A stretch of 64,000 nucleotides of DNA, from the NCBI RefSeq assembly GCF_963855985.1, contig NC_087112.1, forward strand, positions 5,086,501-5,150,500. Reading direction: 5' to 3'. Below, one piece after another: positions 43,167 to 53,672 of the stretch (the first letter of the stretch is position 1; every line of letters starts with the position of its first letter). Both the position numbers and the translations under genes were made by a program. Under the pieces are notes generated by a model. That model did no database searches and was not told the origin of the DNA. It worked only from the letters and a program-made list of their open reading frames with translations. Source of the DNA: Ostrinia nubilalis (lineage: Eukaryota; Arthropoda; Insecta; Lepidoptera; Crambidae).

Positions 43167-43862
43167 CAGTCGCGGAATGAAAAGGTTCGTCACCTTAGGC
43201 CCAGTTTTTTGATTCTTAGTTAAAATAACTAATTGTTAAATTTTGCTACTAATGGTTAAATATTAACAAAATGTAAACAAATAGTTTAAAAATGTACTAA
43301 AAGTCGAGCTAACCATTGTTCGAAAAACATTTTTTTCTGAAATTTAACCACTTGTCATTTGACATCTGTCAAATTTGACCATTGGTTATTTTAACCACGA
43401 ATCAAAAAACCGGGCCTTAGTGTCGGTTTTCGCTTGCACTAGGTAATGTAAGAGTCAAACCTGCCAACATAACAGTGCAAGAAACAGTGCTGCTAACATT
43501 TAAATAAATATGACGTTTGCTAACGATTAAGGTTTTGCTTGTTTATTTTTCTATCCCATCAGTGCAATGCAATGATGACATTGACCAATTTTATTGACAA
43601 TAGTTTTTTTTTATTTAAAAGAAATAATAATGGCAGGTTGAACCAACAAGAAGGTTTTAGTTTATCAATCATAATCTTCTTGACAAGATAAATCGTCAAA
43701 CAACTTTGATCTGAATAATTTTGAACTTTACTGACGAACAGTTAAAGATTATTTTCTCTAACTCGAGATTATTCTGTAACATAGTTTCAAAAGGTAATAT
43801 GTGCTCGCGATTCGTTGAAGGAATCAATTTGAAAACTGACGAACCTTTTCATTCCGTGACTG
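43167..43862. mobile_element. TA-flanked element with CAGTCGCGGAATG ends
   Basis: The termini CAGTCGCGGAATGAAAAGGT and its near-complement ending CATTCCGTGACTG form inverted repeats of about 26 bp with TA at 43165-43166 and 43863-43864. CAGT ends with TA duplication fit Tc1/mariner. Interior lacks transposase motifs. A Harbinger-type MITE (43198-43416) sits inside the left end. Confidence 0.85.
43198..43416. mobile_element. Nested Harbinger-type MITE, TTA duplication
   Basis: Ends GGCCCAGTTTTTTGATTC and GAATCAAAAAACCGGGCC are inverted; TTA lies at 43195-43197 and 43417-43419. Internally the arms continue (TTAGTTAAAATAAC and GGTTATTTTAACCA). 219 bp, non-coding. Confidence 0.88.
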
Positions 43863-43864
43863 TA

Positions 43865-44801
43865 CATCAAGGTAAATCATGACATCTTATGTTATGTAAC
43901 AGGCGGTACTTTGCATAAAACCTTTGCTCAGTTTCAAAGATTAGAAGAAGTTGCGTCATGAAAAAAAACCAAAAAAACGCAGATTTTTTTATTATTAAGT
44001 TTACCCCAATGCTGCAACAAGAATTAATGCTTATACCGAATTAAGCGACAACATACCTACTGTCAGCATACGAACATTCAACGACAGACATAATTTGTAT
44101 ATTAAAGTTATTTGTAAATGAATGTACCGAACAAAGCACGATGCGAGTGTTTCATATTACGCGTGACAGATGACAGCGGATTTGGCGGGAAACGCGGGAG
44201 GTGCTATCGACCGAAAAATTGTTTTTTTTTTCTTTGGCGTCCCGTAGTTGAAACTCCTTTATTTGTAAGTAATATTAAAAAAACAGTTCACTCTAGTCCT
44301 GAAAATTGAGTTGATTTTAAAATGGCTGTAAGACACGATTTTAGTACATAAATTGAGATTAATTAAAGTTGCAACTTGATGACGTCATATTTCATGGTCA
44401 TGGAAGAGTCACGTTTGGACAGTTCGTAATAAACATGCCAATTGTAAAAAAACATCCCATTTTTATCTTTCTTTTTTCATTTTATTCACAACGAGGAAGC
44501 TCTTGGCCTGTATCTCATCTGATGGTAAGTGATGATATTATCATAATCGTTAATGCAAGCATGTTTTCTAGATACAAATAGATTTCGGGATTATTATTTA
44601 GGTACAAAATATAGCAGAACATGATTTTTAAGGCTTACACTTGGCATCTTTCAGGGCCAATGGCAATCGCGGGTCTAGTCCCTAGAAGAGGACCATCCTT
44701 AACCTTCCTCCCTTAGTTCCTACAAACTTCAACTTCGTCAGGTAGGTTATTTATACGGTGTACACATTCGCTAAGAACGGATTTTACGAAACTCCGCCCC
44801 T
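43865..44801. other. No gene; dispersed repeat piece
   Basis: 44485-44535 has GAGGAAGCTCTTGGCCTGTA and CTGATGGTAAGTGATGAT, the repeat also seen inverted at 53765-53895. No coding region recognised. Confidence 0.5.
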
Positions 44802-47144
44802 AAGGCTGGTTTTAGTGTCACGCGGACCGTCCGGTGCGGACCCGCTCCGCACGGCCAATCTGTATGAACTCCCAAGTAGCAACAGATTATCTTCATAAGG
44901 CATTGAAGATATCTTGAAGACTAGTAGCCTAATTCCAGCCGTTGTCTTGGCCAAGACAATAGTCGCACTCAAGAAATCTTGAAGTTATGCCCCAAGACAA
45001 TGGTAATCAAAAAAGGGCACAATCCTTTGGAAATCACTGAGACAGAGTTAAGACAACGCTTAAGGCAGACTTAAACCCTAATTAAGAGTGTAGTTTTAAG
45101 AATTTCTAAACAAGTACTATATGATATCTTGTAGTATGACTGTAGACAAGGAAATAGAGTTGAAGATATCTTGTACACTTATTTAAGACTAATCATTATT
45201 TTTACAGCTAAGGTTTATTTAACTTCATGAAGAACTATGTAAGACACTTTTTATTAAAGAGTTACTTTAATTTAGAAAACATTATGATCTTTAACACTAA
45301 ATCAACTTTAGATAAAGGTTAATGAAAATGGCGATTAAATTATTTTAATAACTAATTTATATTATGTCTAGAAAAGACCTTTTTGCATAGGAAATATAAA
45401 ACGCATTGTGGTTTCTCGTGTAAAATCAATGGATAATGTTATAAAACAGAAGGGCCTTGAAAAAAACCTAATAAGTTCAATAAAATATTACGAAATTGTA
45501 TTGTATAAGGAAAACTTTGAGGTTATAAAATTATATTTTATTTTATGCGAACGTTCTTAGACATTTATGCAACTAGAAAAAGTGTAATAAAGACGTACTT
45601 TAATTTAAATGTTCTCTTGTTATGATATTGTTGGTTAATTTCTGATTTATTTTTTGTTATACGTAGCTCATAATAGCGGTAATTCTAATTTGTCTTAATG
45701 TAGGAAAAGTATAGAAGATTTTGAATTTGTAAGTTTAGTCAAGAAAGAGTTGAGTCAAGTTGTACTTTACATAGTATTACTTTAGCAAAATTAGATTTAA
45801 CTTACACTTAAAATTCACTTGATCAAGTATTACTTAAGTGCATATGGTATCAAGTAGATCTATAGTTTTATTTAGTTAAAACTAGATAGTTTTCATTATG
45901 TCTTAGTCTTGCTAAATTATTGGTGCTGCTATACATTAGAGAACAATTCATTTACTAACTTATTTATGAATTACATGATTTCTCCCTCGACTTTGTCCGC
46001 GTGGAAGTCGAAAATGGTCCTAAGATTTTAATTGGTTTTTACGTTTTTAGTTTTGTTATAACACATAGGGGAAAATTCGGTAAATTGTACTGGCGGGTAA
46101 ATTGCACCACCTTCATATTTCGTAAAGTATTCTTATGTCTGTAATTGCAACACTCAGCGATAAGCATTTACACAATACAATTAAATTATGTCATTTAATA
46201 TCGGTCTTTATTTAATTGTTTTTATGGAACTTTAAACAATTTGTAATTTTGTTAAAATTAATCACACAGTGTTGTGAAGCGTAAATAAATGGGGATTACA
46301 ATTATTAGAAACATTAGTAGGTAGTTAATATATTAAGTTTTTTTAAGAGTACCTACTGTCACCTAGTTAATTAAATTGTATAATATCATGTTATATCCAA
46401 CTTTACCATACAATTTTGTAAATACATATTTTAGACAATATTTTAGTAAATCATATTTTGAGTTTACTTATAATAGCATAATTATGATCGCGGGCGACCG
46501 CATGCATTTTGTATCAAAAATTAATACAATAAGCTAGCGCAGGTGCCCAAATTATTAATAGGCGTGATCCTGTTTTATCGAAATCGTCCCGTTAAGTGTA
46601 TTTTTTCTCAAAATGTACTAATTCTAGTAAAAAAGTAATTAACTTAATCTTCATAAAACTATTTTTAGGACAATGGTCTTTAAAAAGTCCTAAGTAAATC
46701 TACGATACTTTACTTACTTTGCAACACTTAAATAATATTTCATCTATACTATTTAATATTAAGTGAGCATACAAAAAATCTTAATTTAGTTAAATAAGAT
46801 TTTTTTAACTTAAGCTAAGAATAACTTTAGACCGAATTAGCTAAAGAATACTTAAGTTGGTTTTGGTTATTCTTAATTTGCTTAAGTAGCGCTCGATGAA
46901 GAATATAAAGTCTCAAAGAAAAAAATCGCTATTCTAAGTTTATTTGGTTTTAGCTTAAGTGTAAATTTAGATAGAGTTAAGACAAGTATGAATTTGCCAT
47001 TAATACCAATTGCTACTTGGGCTTTTAGGGAGCGTTTTAGAGTAATGCGGTCCGGAGGAACCGCTCCGCTCCTTAGCAGTTCATACAAATCGGCTGTGCG
47101 GAGCGATCCGCACTGACAGTCCGCGTGACACTAAAACCAGCCTT
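44802..47144. mobile_element. Short GC-rich hairpin MITE interrupted by a 2.15-kb element
   Basis: The left part 44802-44870 (AAGGCTGGTTTTAGTGTCAC, GCGGACCG) and the right part 47022-47144 (ending GTGACACTAAAACCAGCCTT) are inverted repeats over about 65 bp. Without the insert the unit is ~190 bp. The right part has extra GC-rich sequence (TGCGGTCCGGAGGAACCGC). No target duplication was found. Confidence 0.8.
44871..47021. mobile_element. 2.15-kb element with CCCAAGTAGC ends
   Basis: The first 12 bases CCCAAGTAGCAA and the last 12 TTGCTACTTGGG are inverted repeats. Subterminal sequence is rich in AAGACAA / TTGTCTT and CTTAAG words at both ends. 45970-46010 contains a SINE head (CGACTTTGTCCGCGTGGAAG). 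No transposase frame is visible, and superfamily and target duplication are unclear. Confidence 0.65.
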
Positions 47145-47486
47145 TGGTAGTGAAACAGGGTAGAAAGATTTTATATTTCACTCATTCGAAGCCGTGGGCA
47201 AAAGCTAGTTAAATAAATAAGGTAATAGTACAGAACATAATTATAAAACCCGATTCACACTTGACAACTGTTTTCTTTACCACCGAGCCGTCCACACACG
47301 CCAGCAGACAGGCGGAACATGTTCATTGTTGGAAACAAATTAACTTATCTTTTTAATGTTTCTGAATGCTTTCATCGCATTTCGTTGTGGGTTTTCAATT
47401 AATATTGTAAAGTCGTTATTATGAAACAATAAATCCTACCGAAACATTTTAATGTCAAAACAATTAGTTATATCTGTGCGAACCCT
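47145..47486. other. No gene; SINE tail fragment
   Basis: 47180-47212 (TTCGAAGCCGTGGGCAAAAG, CTAGTTA) is the head of the SINE-like family in inverted orientation. The rest is not recognised. Confidence 0.5.
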
Positions 47487-47630
47487 CATCATCATCATTT
47501 CAGCCATAGGACGTCCACTGCTGGACATAGGCCTCCCCGAATCATTTCCACAATGGCCGGTTGGTGGCGGCCTGCATCCAGCGCCTTCCTGCTACCTTTA
47601 TGAGGTCGTTAGTGCGCCTTGTGGGTGGAC
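47487..47630 (-). mobile_element. RTE-type 3' end, inverted
   Basis: The plus strand reads TCATCATCATTTCAGCCATA, GTCCACTGCTGGACATAGGC, CCGGTTGGTGGCGGCCTGCA and CCTTGTGGGTGGACC, the complement of the tail and last ~45 codons. Confidence 0.85.
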
Positions 47631-47901
47631 CCTACCTTAGTCAAAATGTGTAGCTTGAGACACTCCTAATGAACAGAAAATAATTAAATAAGTAATTATG
47701 CTAATTTTGAACAGTGGCCGACTAGAGAATATTGTCTGAATTACCTTCTAAATATTCACTGAACAGTTTTGAGTTACCCACACTCATTTTTTTCTAATGC
47801 AAGTGACTATGGTTTAAATGAGAAAAAATAAGAGTTTAGTTTGTTATGCTGACATCTGTACAAAAAAGTAAGCCCAAATAGATCCGACTAATTTGTGTTT
47901 C

Positions 47902-47961
47902 TTTGGGGAAGGCCTATAATCAGCAGTGGACGTCATGTGGCTTAAATGATGATGTGATGAT
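47902..47961 (+). mobile_element. RTE-type tail fragment
   Basis: Only GGGGAAGGCCTATAATCAGC, GTGGACGTCATGTGGC and (ATG)n remain. About 60 bp. Confidence 0.65.
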
Positions 47962-48326
47962 AAAAGATAAGACAAGATAAGAAAAAGATACATAAACAAG
48001 AGACTAAAAACGGTATCAGAGTTCCTTTCACTTCTAAAAATCTCTATTGGACCCTGAAAAGTGCCTACTCTAATAAAGAATTTGAATTTGCCTTTATGTA
48101 TACAAAATTTCCTCATATTCACACCTACGCTCACGTCTCGTGCTTATTTCGGAGGCTTTCGTGAAGAATTTGAACGGTTGATTTATGCCTTCATAACGTC
48201 GCATGAGCGGAAGTACTAAGCTCACCTATGTACACGAATAAATACCAAGTAACGTGAGAGCACCAATGTTGCTATCCCGGTAAGAAACACACCGAATTTG
48301 GTTTTTCAACCCAAAGGTTTTTGAAA

Positions 48327-48490
48327 GTTCGTTCGTTGGTTTCAGTCAAATTATGTCCACTACTGGACAAAGGCCGAGACCAAGAGTGACGTGAGAGCAC
48401 TTATGTTAGTAATTAACACACTAAATTTGTTTTTTTTTTTAAAGTTCTTCGTTTCAGCCAAATGATGTCCACTGATGGACAAAGGCCTGT
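48327..48490 (-). mobile_element. Two inverted RTE-type tail fragments
   Basis: 48327-48374 (GTTCGTTCGTTGGTTTCAGT, GTCCACTACTGGACAAAGGCC) and 48445-48490 (TTCTTCGTTTCAGCC, GTCCACTGATGGACAAAGGCC) are two copies of the (AACG)n sub-family tail. The segments AGTGACGTGAGAGCAC (near 48389) and TAACGTGAGAGCACC (near 48250) are also duplicated, so this is probably a local duplication. Confidence 0.65.
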
Positions 48491-49379
48491 CCTACCCTAA
48501 GGATTAACAACGACCTTTAAAAGATTTTTATTAAAAGAGAAACTGCATTTTTTATTCTCTATGAGTATTGACTTTGGGGATCTCAAAATTTGACAATAAT
48601 AATATCTTTTTCCTTCATCATCTTTCACAATTATGCCATTATTAAATTAATTTATCTCACTTGGGAATTGAACCCAGGACCTCCAGGATCGAGAGAATCA
48701 ATCTTGTTTGAAAATCAGTAAAATTGCTTTAAGGAAAACCAAAAAAACGTACGATTACCCTAATATTTTTGGATAACTTAATGAGACATCAAGTTTTTAT
48801 TTACAAGACACAAAACTATCTACCTCTTAGGCTGGATTGCACAACATATTATTACTTTAACTTTGACAAACGTGAAAAATCTGTCAAATTCCATACAAAA
48901 AAAATACCGCTATCATTATAGTTACGGTCAAAGTTAGGCGGTGCAACTCAGCCTTAATAGTGCTCTAAAATTAGGTACTGATAAAGTCATTAAAAACTAC
49001 AACCTATAAAATTCCTAATTTTGAATACACTTTTTATCTATCTAACTAAACTATGATTGGTGCCCTCACGTCTTAAGCAGACGATTTTTTCCTTCCCAAC
49101 GACAGAAGCTTCGAGTAAAAGCTCTGTAGGTAAATAACATCAATAAGGACATAATAATGAAATTTCCTCCCAGAGAGAGAGCGAGACAATCGATTTATTA
49201 CGTTTCGGGAACAATGGACATTTTAAGAAGACATTTTGTTTGTTTTAATAAATAACCAAAGAGTTTACGGCAATAAGTTGGTCTTTGATCAAGGCGTCGC
49301 TTTTTTCAGTCTTTGTCTTTTTACCCAACTGCGCCAGAAGGAGGGTTATGTTTTTTAAGTGCTGTTTGCAGGGTTCTTT
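48491..49379. other. No gene apart from one MITE
   Basis: Holds the MITE at 48830-48953 and, at 49319-49355, a repeat word TTACCCAACTGCGCCAGAAG + GAGGGTTATG that recurs inverted at 60047-60083 and partially at 63006-63036. Confidence 0.5.
48830..48953. mobile_element. 118-bp-family MITE, TTA duplication
   Basis: GGCTGGATTGCACAAC on the left and GTGCAACTCAGCC on the right with TTA at 48827-48829 and 48954-48956. It lies in opposite orientation to the other copies (central part GGTCAAAGTTAG, ATAGTTACGG on this strand). Slightly longer (124 bp) and more diverged. Confidence 0.85.
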
Positions 49380-49419
49380 CCATATTATGGTACCAACATG
49401 ATACAATAAAGTATTAGAT

Positions 49420-49998
49420 ATGTATAGTATGGAGAGGGAACGGACGGAAATTCAAAATCATGTTATTGAGTTAGAAAAAAAGATAGAAGATCTGCAGCGC
49501 TTTTCACGATCATCCACCCTGGAAATAAGAAACATGCCCTCAAAGAATAGCGAAACCACTGAGGAGCTGATCAACACCGTCAGCAGAACTTTTGAGGCAA
49601 TCCAATTGTCTGTGAGCCAAAATGAACTTCGGGACGTCTACCGTCTGCCTGGCAAGAACGATCAGAACAGAACCATTGTGGTGGAATTTAGAACTGTCTT
49701 TCTAAAAAATAAAGTTTTGGAAGCCACCCGAAAGTTTAATAAAGGACGCAGCCCAGCTGATAAACTGAACACGGAGCAGATTGGCCTGGATGGAAGAAGG
49801 ACCCCCATCTTCATTGCAGAACACCTACCTGGCAGCATGAGGCAGTTATTTTTTGAGGCACGACAGTTCGCTAAAACGTATAACTTCAAGTACTGTTGGA
49901 CTCAGAATGGTAGGATATTTCTGCGTGAGGAGGACGGTGTTAAATCGATCGTTGTTGGTTCCATGGCGTTTCTTAAGCAATTGCGAGAGCCTAAATAG
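49420..49998 (+). CDS. LINE ORF1 protein with FP-type nucleic-acid-binding domain
   Basis: 192 codons; an in-frame TGA 15 codons... upstream of the ATG closes the frame, so the ATG at 49420 is the first possible start (a second ATG follows at codon 4). Residues ~4-30 form an acidic-basic coiled coil (ERTEIQNHVIELEKKIEDLQ). From residue ~35 an RRM-like part starts LEIRNMP; the C-terminal third (RTPIFIAEHLPGSMRQLF, then FKYCWTQNGRIFLREEDG) is the domain shared with the baculovirus FP protein and typical of ORF1 in insect CR1/Jockey LINEs. Full-length relatives have an extra N-terminal zinc finger, missing here. Expected role: RNA binding in the ribonucleoprotein particle (family knowledge). Opposite-strand frames are shadows. 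Confidence 0.85.
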   Translation: MYSMERERTEIQNHVIELEKKIEDLQRFSRSSTLEIRNMPSKNSETTEELINTVSRTFEAIQLSVSQNELRDVYRLPGKNDQNRTIVVEFRTVFLKNKVLEATRKFNKGRSPADKLNTEQIGLDGRRTPIFIAEHLPGSMRQLFFEARQFAKTYNFKYCWTQNGRIFLREEDGVKSIVVGSMAFLKQLREPK

Positions 49999-50357
49999 TT
50001 TAAATAAGGTAAATAATGTGTTTTCACCCTCAGTCAACATATCTGATATTGCTAGAATTGACGTGTTGACCAAATATCTTTCGGTAACTACCAATTTTGT
50101 GCCACTATTATGTATTACTTTGATATATCAAAAACTCCTTTTTGTTAGAGTTTGCTACCTGTTGGCATTGAAATCTGCTGTCATTCATCACTATTTTTAC
50201 AAGCTTTTTGTTACTTTTTCCTGTTGTTTCTTTGTCTCTGGAATCCATAAGCGGGGAACTGTGGGCATGAATTTTCTGGGTTTTGGTTATATGAGTTGTT
50301 GCCTTTCATTCCTTTTCAAACCCCGTGCACATTTTATAATGCTATTTCAAAATTGTA

Positions 50358-53306
50358 ATGGAGAAAGAATTAAATGATATTTCTAAAGAACTCGACTCAC
50401 TGGGTCTGACACATTCCCTTATATGTTACCCGGAACAGATCTCAACAGCACTCCAAGCCTGTACATCATCGCTTAACTTCTTACATTTAAATATACGTAG
50501 TATCAATCGTAATTTTGATGAGCTTAAGGTCTTCCTATACAACTCTGTACTATATCCGGAAATTATTATCCTCTCTGAATGTTGGCTCAGTAAAACGCCT
50601 ACTCTACCTCAACTGGAGGGTTATAAATCTTATGGTACTGTCAAGAACTACAATCAAAATGATGGTGTAGTTATTTTTGTTAAAACGACACTTGAACACC
50701 ATGTAGAGGAACCGGCATTTTTGGATGGTAGTTGTTTAGTATGTAATCTAAAAAAATACAAACTTACCCTAATTGGCCTTTATCGCTCTCCCTCTTATCG
50801 TGATCAACACAACTTCATTAGTAGCCTGGGTGATATCTTAACTACTTACTCTGCTAGCCAGAACATCGCAATACTAGGCGATATCAATATTGATATTGCA
50901 AGTGTTGAGTCTAATCTGCAATCAAATGATTATTTAAATCTTACTGCTACATTCGGGTTAATTCCTACGAGCCTCATACCTACCCGGGGTAGTAGCTGCC
51001 TTGACCATGTTTTATTAAAATCAGCTCATAAAAGTACTACGCTAACGATAGATACTAATATTACAGACCACTTTCCTGTGCTTTTGAATTTGGGTACACA
51101 TATAAAGACAACCAAAGGTAAAGTCATGAGATCTCAGCTTAATTTACCTGATGCAATCAATTCCGTGGCCTGCTGTGATTTTTCTCACATATTAAATATT
51201 AACGATGCTAATGGTGCTGCTGAGAAGTTTGTTGAACTTTTGGGTGACATAATAGAACAAAACACAACTAAAGTCTACACTAAGTCAAAACAGAGAATCT
51301 TCAAACCTTGGATAACGAAAGGTCTGCTTAAATGTATTAGGAATCGTGACAATATGTGTCGTAAAACAAAAGCAAACCCGGAAAATCTCATTCTCAAAAT
51401 AACATATATTAGATACCGCAATTTTTGTAATAAACTTCTGAAAAAACTAAAACGAGAATATGAAACTTCAAGGCTTGAAAGTGCAAAGAATAATCCCAAA
51501 GCCACTTGGAAGGTCATCAAAGACATAATTAACATTGCACCCAGAGACGGCCCTCCACTGGAACTACTGAAGCTAGCATCCAACCCCTCTGAGTCTGTCA
51601 ATGTAGTCAATGATCATTTCTCCAGCATTGGAAGGAAATTGGCTGAGAGTATTGCAGCGGGCTCAAACTCATTTCAGTGTTCTGATCCACCCCCCTCAGA
51701 TTCATTTGTCCTCTTTCCAACAGATGAAGCCGAAATAGAAAGAATTATAAAGAATCTTCGCAAAGACTCGGCTACTGGCTGGGACGGGATTTCAGCTAAG
51801 CTCTTGCAATCTTGTTCGGCCACTTTGGTACCTATCATAACTTATATTTGCAACCTTTCTATAACTAATGGAAAATTTCCCGATGTTTTTAAAAGAGCTA
51901 TTGTACGGCCTGTGTTCAAGGGTGAAGACAGAGACAGTGTCAACAATTATAGGCCAATTTCCATTTTGCCGGCTCTATCTAAGGTGTTAGAAAAGGTCCT
52001 CAATAGTCGATTGCTCAAGTATTTAGAACTGAAACACATACTTGCTGATAATCAGTTTGGTTTCAGATCCGGCAGAAACACTGAGCAGGCTGTTGCATCC
52101 CTTATCGATAACGTCATCAATCGCATGGAAAATAATAAGAAATGTCTCGGCATTTTTATTGATCTAACAAAAGCGTTTGACACTGTGTCTGTTCCACTCT
52201 TGCTAAATAGGATGGAGAAAGTTGGCATCCGTGGGATAACTTTGGATATTTTTAAAGATTACCTTACCAATAGAAAACAAATTGTTAAAATAGATACCTT
52301 TTTGAGTGACAGTGCTCTTATTAACTATGGCGTTCCTCAAGGATCCATCTTAGGACCTACACTATTTTTAATTTATATTGATACTCTTTGTAAACTTCAA
52401 CTTGCCAACTGCGCTATCTTTACATATGCTGATGATACCGCTCTGCTAATCCATGGGGATAGTTGGACTGAGGTTTATTCAACAGCTGAACAAGCACTCT
52501 GGGTTGTTATAAATTGGCTTTCAAATAATCTCCTGACATTAAACACTAAGAAAACTACTTACCTAACCTTTTCTAAAACACTAGCTTCGCAGCCTTCTAA
52601 TCGTTTTCAGCTTAAAGCACACTCATGTACCAGCGGTCTCGGTTGTTCTCTGACTCAAATTAATAACCAATGCAACTGTCCAGTAATTGCCAGATCCTGC
52701 AAAATAAAATACCTTGGCATCCATGTTGACAGTCTCCTTACGTGGAAACCTCATTTAGAACAATTAACATCCCGCTGTCGTAAATTAATATATATTTTTA
52801 AAAAACTCCGATATGCAGCAGATTTCAAACTAATAAAAACTACATATTATGCACTCTGCCAATCCATCATCACGTATTGTGTGTCTGTATGGGGTGGCGC
52901 CACTAAGACTAGCTTGCTCCATCTAGAAAGAGCCCAAAGAGCGGTACTAAAGGTTATGACTTTTCGACCTTTTAGATTCCCTACATCTTTACTTTACGAT
53001 GAATGTCAAGTGCTTTCCATTCGTCAACTTTATATACTCCAGATTATCCTTAGAAGGCATTCGACTCTGGATTTTAGACCCAGTACAACAGGAAAGCGAT
53101 TGTCATACAAAGTGTGCGAAGTATCTGGCTCTAAGAGCTCTCTAGCAAGTCGGCACTATCAATACCTTAGTGGTCGCCTTTATAATATTGCCAACAAGTA
53201 CTGTAACATATACCATTTATGTAGATATGAATGCAAACGCAAGGTGGTCGCGTGGCTTCTGACGAAGAACTATGATGAGACCGAACTTCTTCTCAATTAT
53301 GGCTGA
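50358..53306 (+). CDS. LINE ORF2: endonuclease and reverse transcriptase
   Basis: 982 codons without a break. N-terminal APE-type endonuclease: LHLNIRSINRNFDELK at ~42, SECWLS at ~75, GDINIDI at ~174 and a final TDHFPVLL at ~234, holding the usual N, E, D and H positions. Reverse transcriptase: YRPISILPALSKVLEK near 530, FIDLTKAFDTV near 600, GVPQGSILGPTLF near 658 and the catalytic YADDTALL near 690. Behind it KYLGIHVDSLLTW and a Cys/His-poor C-terminal domain. The order and motifs place it in the CR1/Jockey superfamily, Daphne-like at a guess. Stop TGA at 53304-53306 coincides with the target duplication of an inserted MITE. Possibly still active in trans, though its ORF1 looks truncated. 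Confidence 0.92.
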   Translation: MEKELNDISKELDSLGLTHSLICYPEQISTALQACTSSLNFLHLNIRSINRNFDELKVFLYNSVLYPEIIILSECWLSKTPTLPQLEGYKSYGTVKNYNQNDGVVIFVKTTLEHHVEEPAFLDGSCLVCNLKKYKLTLIGLYRSPSYRDQHNFISSLGDILTTYSASQNIAILGDINIDIASVESNLQSNDYLNLTATFGLIPTSLIPTRGSSCLDHVLLKSAHKSTTLTIDTNITDHFPVLLNLGTHIKTTKGKVMRSQLNLPDAINSVACCDFSHILNINDANGAAEKFVELLGDIIEQNTTKVYTKSKQRIFKPWITKGLLKCIRNRDNMCRKTKANPENLILKITYIRYRNFCNKLLKKLKREYETSRLESAKNNPKATWKVIKDIINIAPRDGPPLELLKLASNPSESVNVVNDHFSSIGRKLAESIAAGSNSFQCSDPPPSDSFVLFPTDEAEIERIIKNLRKDSATGWDGISAKLLQSCSATLVPIITYICNLSITNGKFPDVFKRAIVRPVFKGEDRDSVNNYRPISILPALSKVLEKVLNSRLLKYLELKHILADNQFGFRSGRNTEQAVASLIDNVINRMENNKKCLGIFIDLTKAFDTVSVPLLLNRMEKVGIRGITLDIFKDYLTNRKQIVKIDTFLSDSALINYGVPQGSILGPTLFLIYIDTLCKLQLANCAIFTYADDTALLIHGDSWTEVYSTAEQALWVVINWLSNNLLTLNTKKTTYLTFSKTLASQPSNRFQLKAHSCTSGLGCSLTQINNQCNCPVIARSCKIKYLGIHVDSLLTWKPHLEQLTSRCRKLIYIFKKLRYAADFKLIKTTYYALCQSIITYCVSVWGGATKTSLLHLERAQRAVLKVMTFRPFRFPTSLLYDECQVLSIRQLYILQIILRRHSTLDFRPSTTGKRLSYKVCEVSGSKSSLASRHYQYLSGRLYNIANKYCNIYHLCRYECKRKVVAWLLTKNYDETELLLNYG

Positions 53307-53424
53307 GGCTGAGTTGCATCACCTAAATTTGACCGTATCTGTGACGATAACAGGTGATTTTTGTATGAAGTTTGACACATTTTTGACGTTTGTCAAGGTT
53401 AGGGTAGGATGGTGCAACCCAGCC
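53307..53424. mobile_element. 118-bp MITE on the ORF2 stop codon
   Basis: Starts GGCTGAGTTGCATCACC directly after the TGA stop and ends GGTGCAACCCAGCC followed by TAA (53425-53427). Family target duplications are TTA/TAA, so the stop codon itself is the left duplication (TAA changed to TGA, or TGA/TAA mismatch). The reading frame length is unaffected. Confidence 0.85.
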
Positions 53425-53636
53425 TAAGTCTACTAATGCTAAAACATTTGTCCTTAGCTTGTAATATTACTGCTTCACCTTCATATTAGAGAGAGCCTTG
53501 GTACCCATAACACAAGTTAAATCTTAGCTTGGGTGCCAGGATTCACTCAACATACTGTTTTGTGTACCTACCTATCTGGATTGTCGTAATCTACATTAAT
53601 TACTGTGTTGTATGTTTTAGTGTAACACTTTATGTC

Positions 53637-53672
53637 AATAAAGAATTTATTTATTTATTTATATTTATTATA
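53637..53672 (+). terminator. LINE polyadenylation signal and tail
   Basis: AATAAA at 53637 is followed by ATTTATTTATTTATTTATAT, the short A/T tail expected at the 3' end of a Jockey/CR1-type insertion. Confidence 0.7.

Larger units (their letters stand above)
49390..53672 (+). mobile_element. CR1/Jockey-group LINE, nearly intact
   Basis: ORF1 (49420-49998), a 359-bp gap, ORF2 (50358-53306), then a 3'UTR interrupted by a MITE (53307-53424) and ending with AATAAA at 53637-53642 and (ATTT)n to about 53672. ORF1 lacks the N-terminal zinc finger usual for this type, so the 5' end is probably truncated near 49400. ORF2 has no stop. No target duplication could be established. Confidence 0.88.

Noticed and set aside
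49853..50377. 174-codon frame between ORF1 and ORF2
   Set aside because: Different frame overlapping ORF1, hydrophobic low-information translation, start not ATG-supported.
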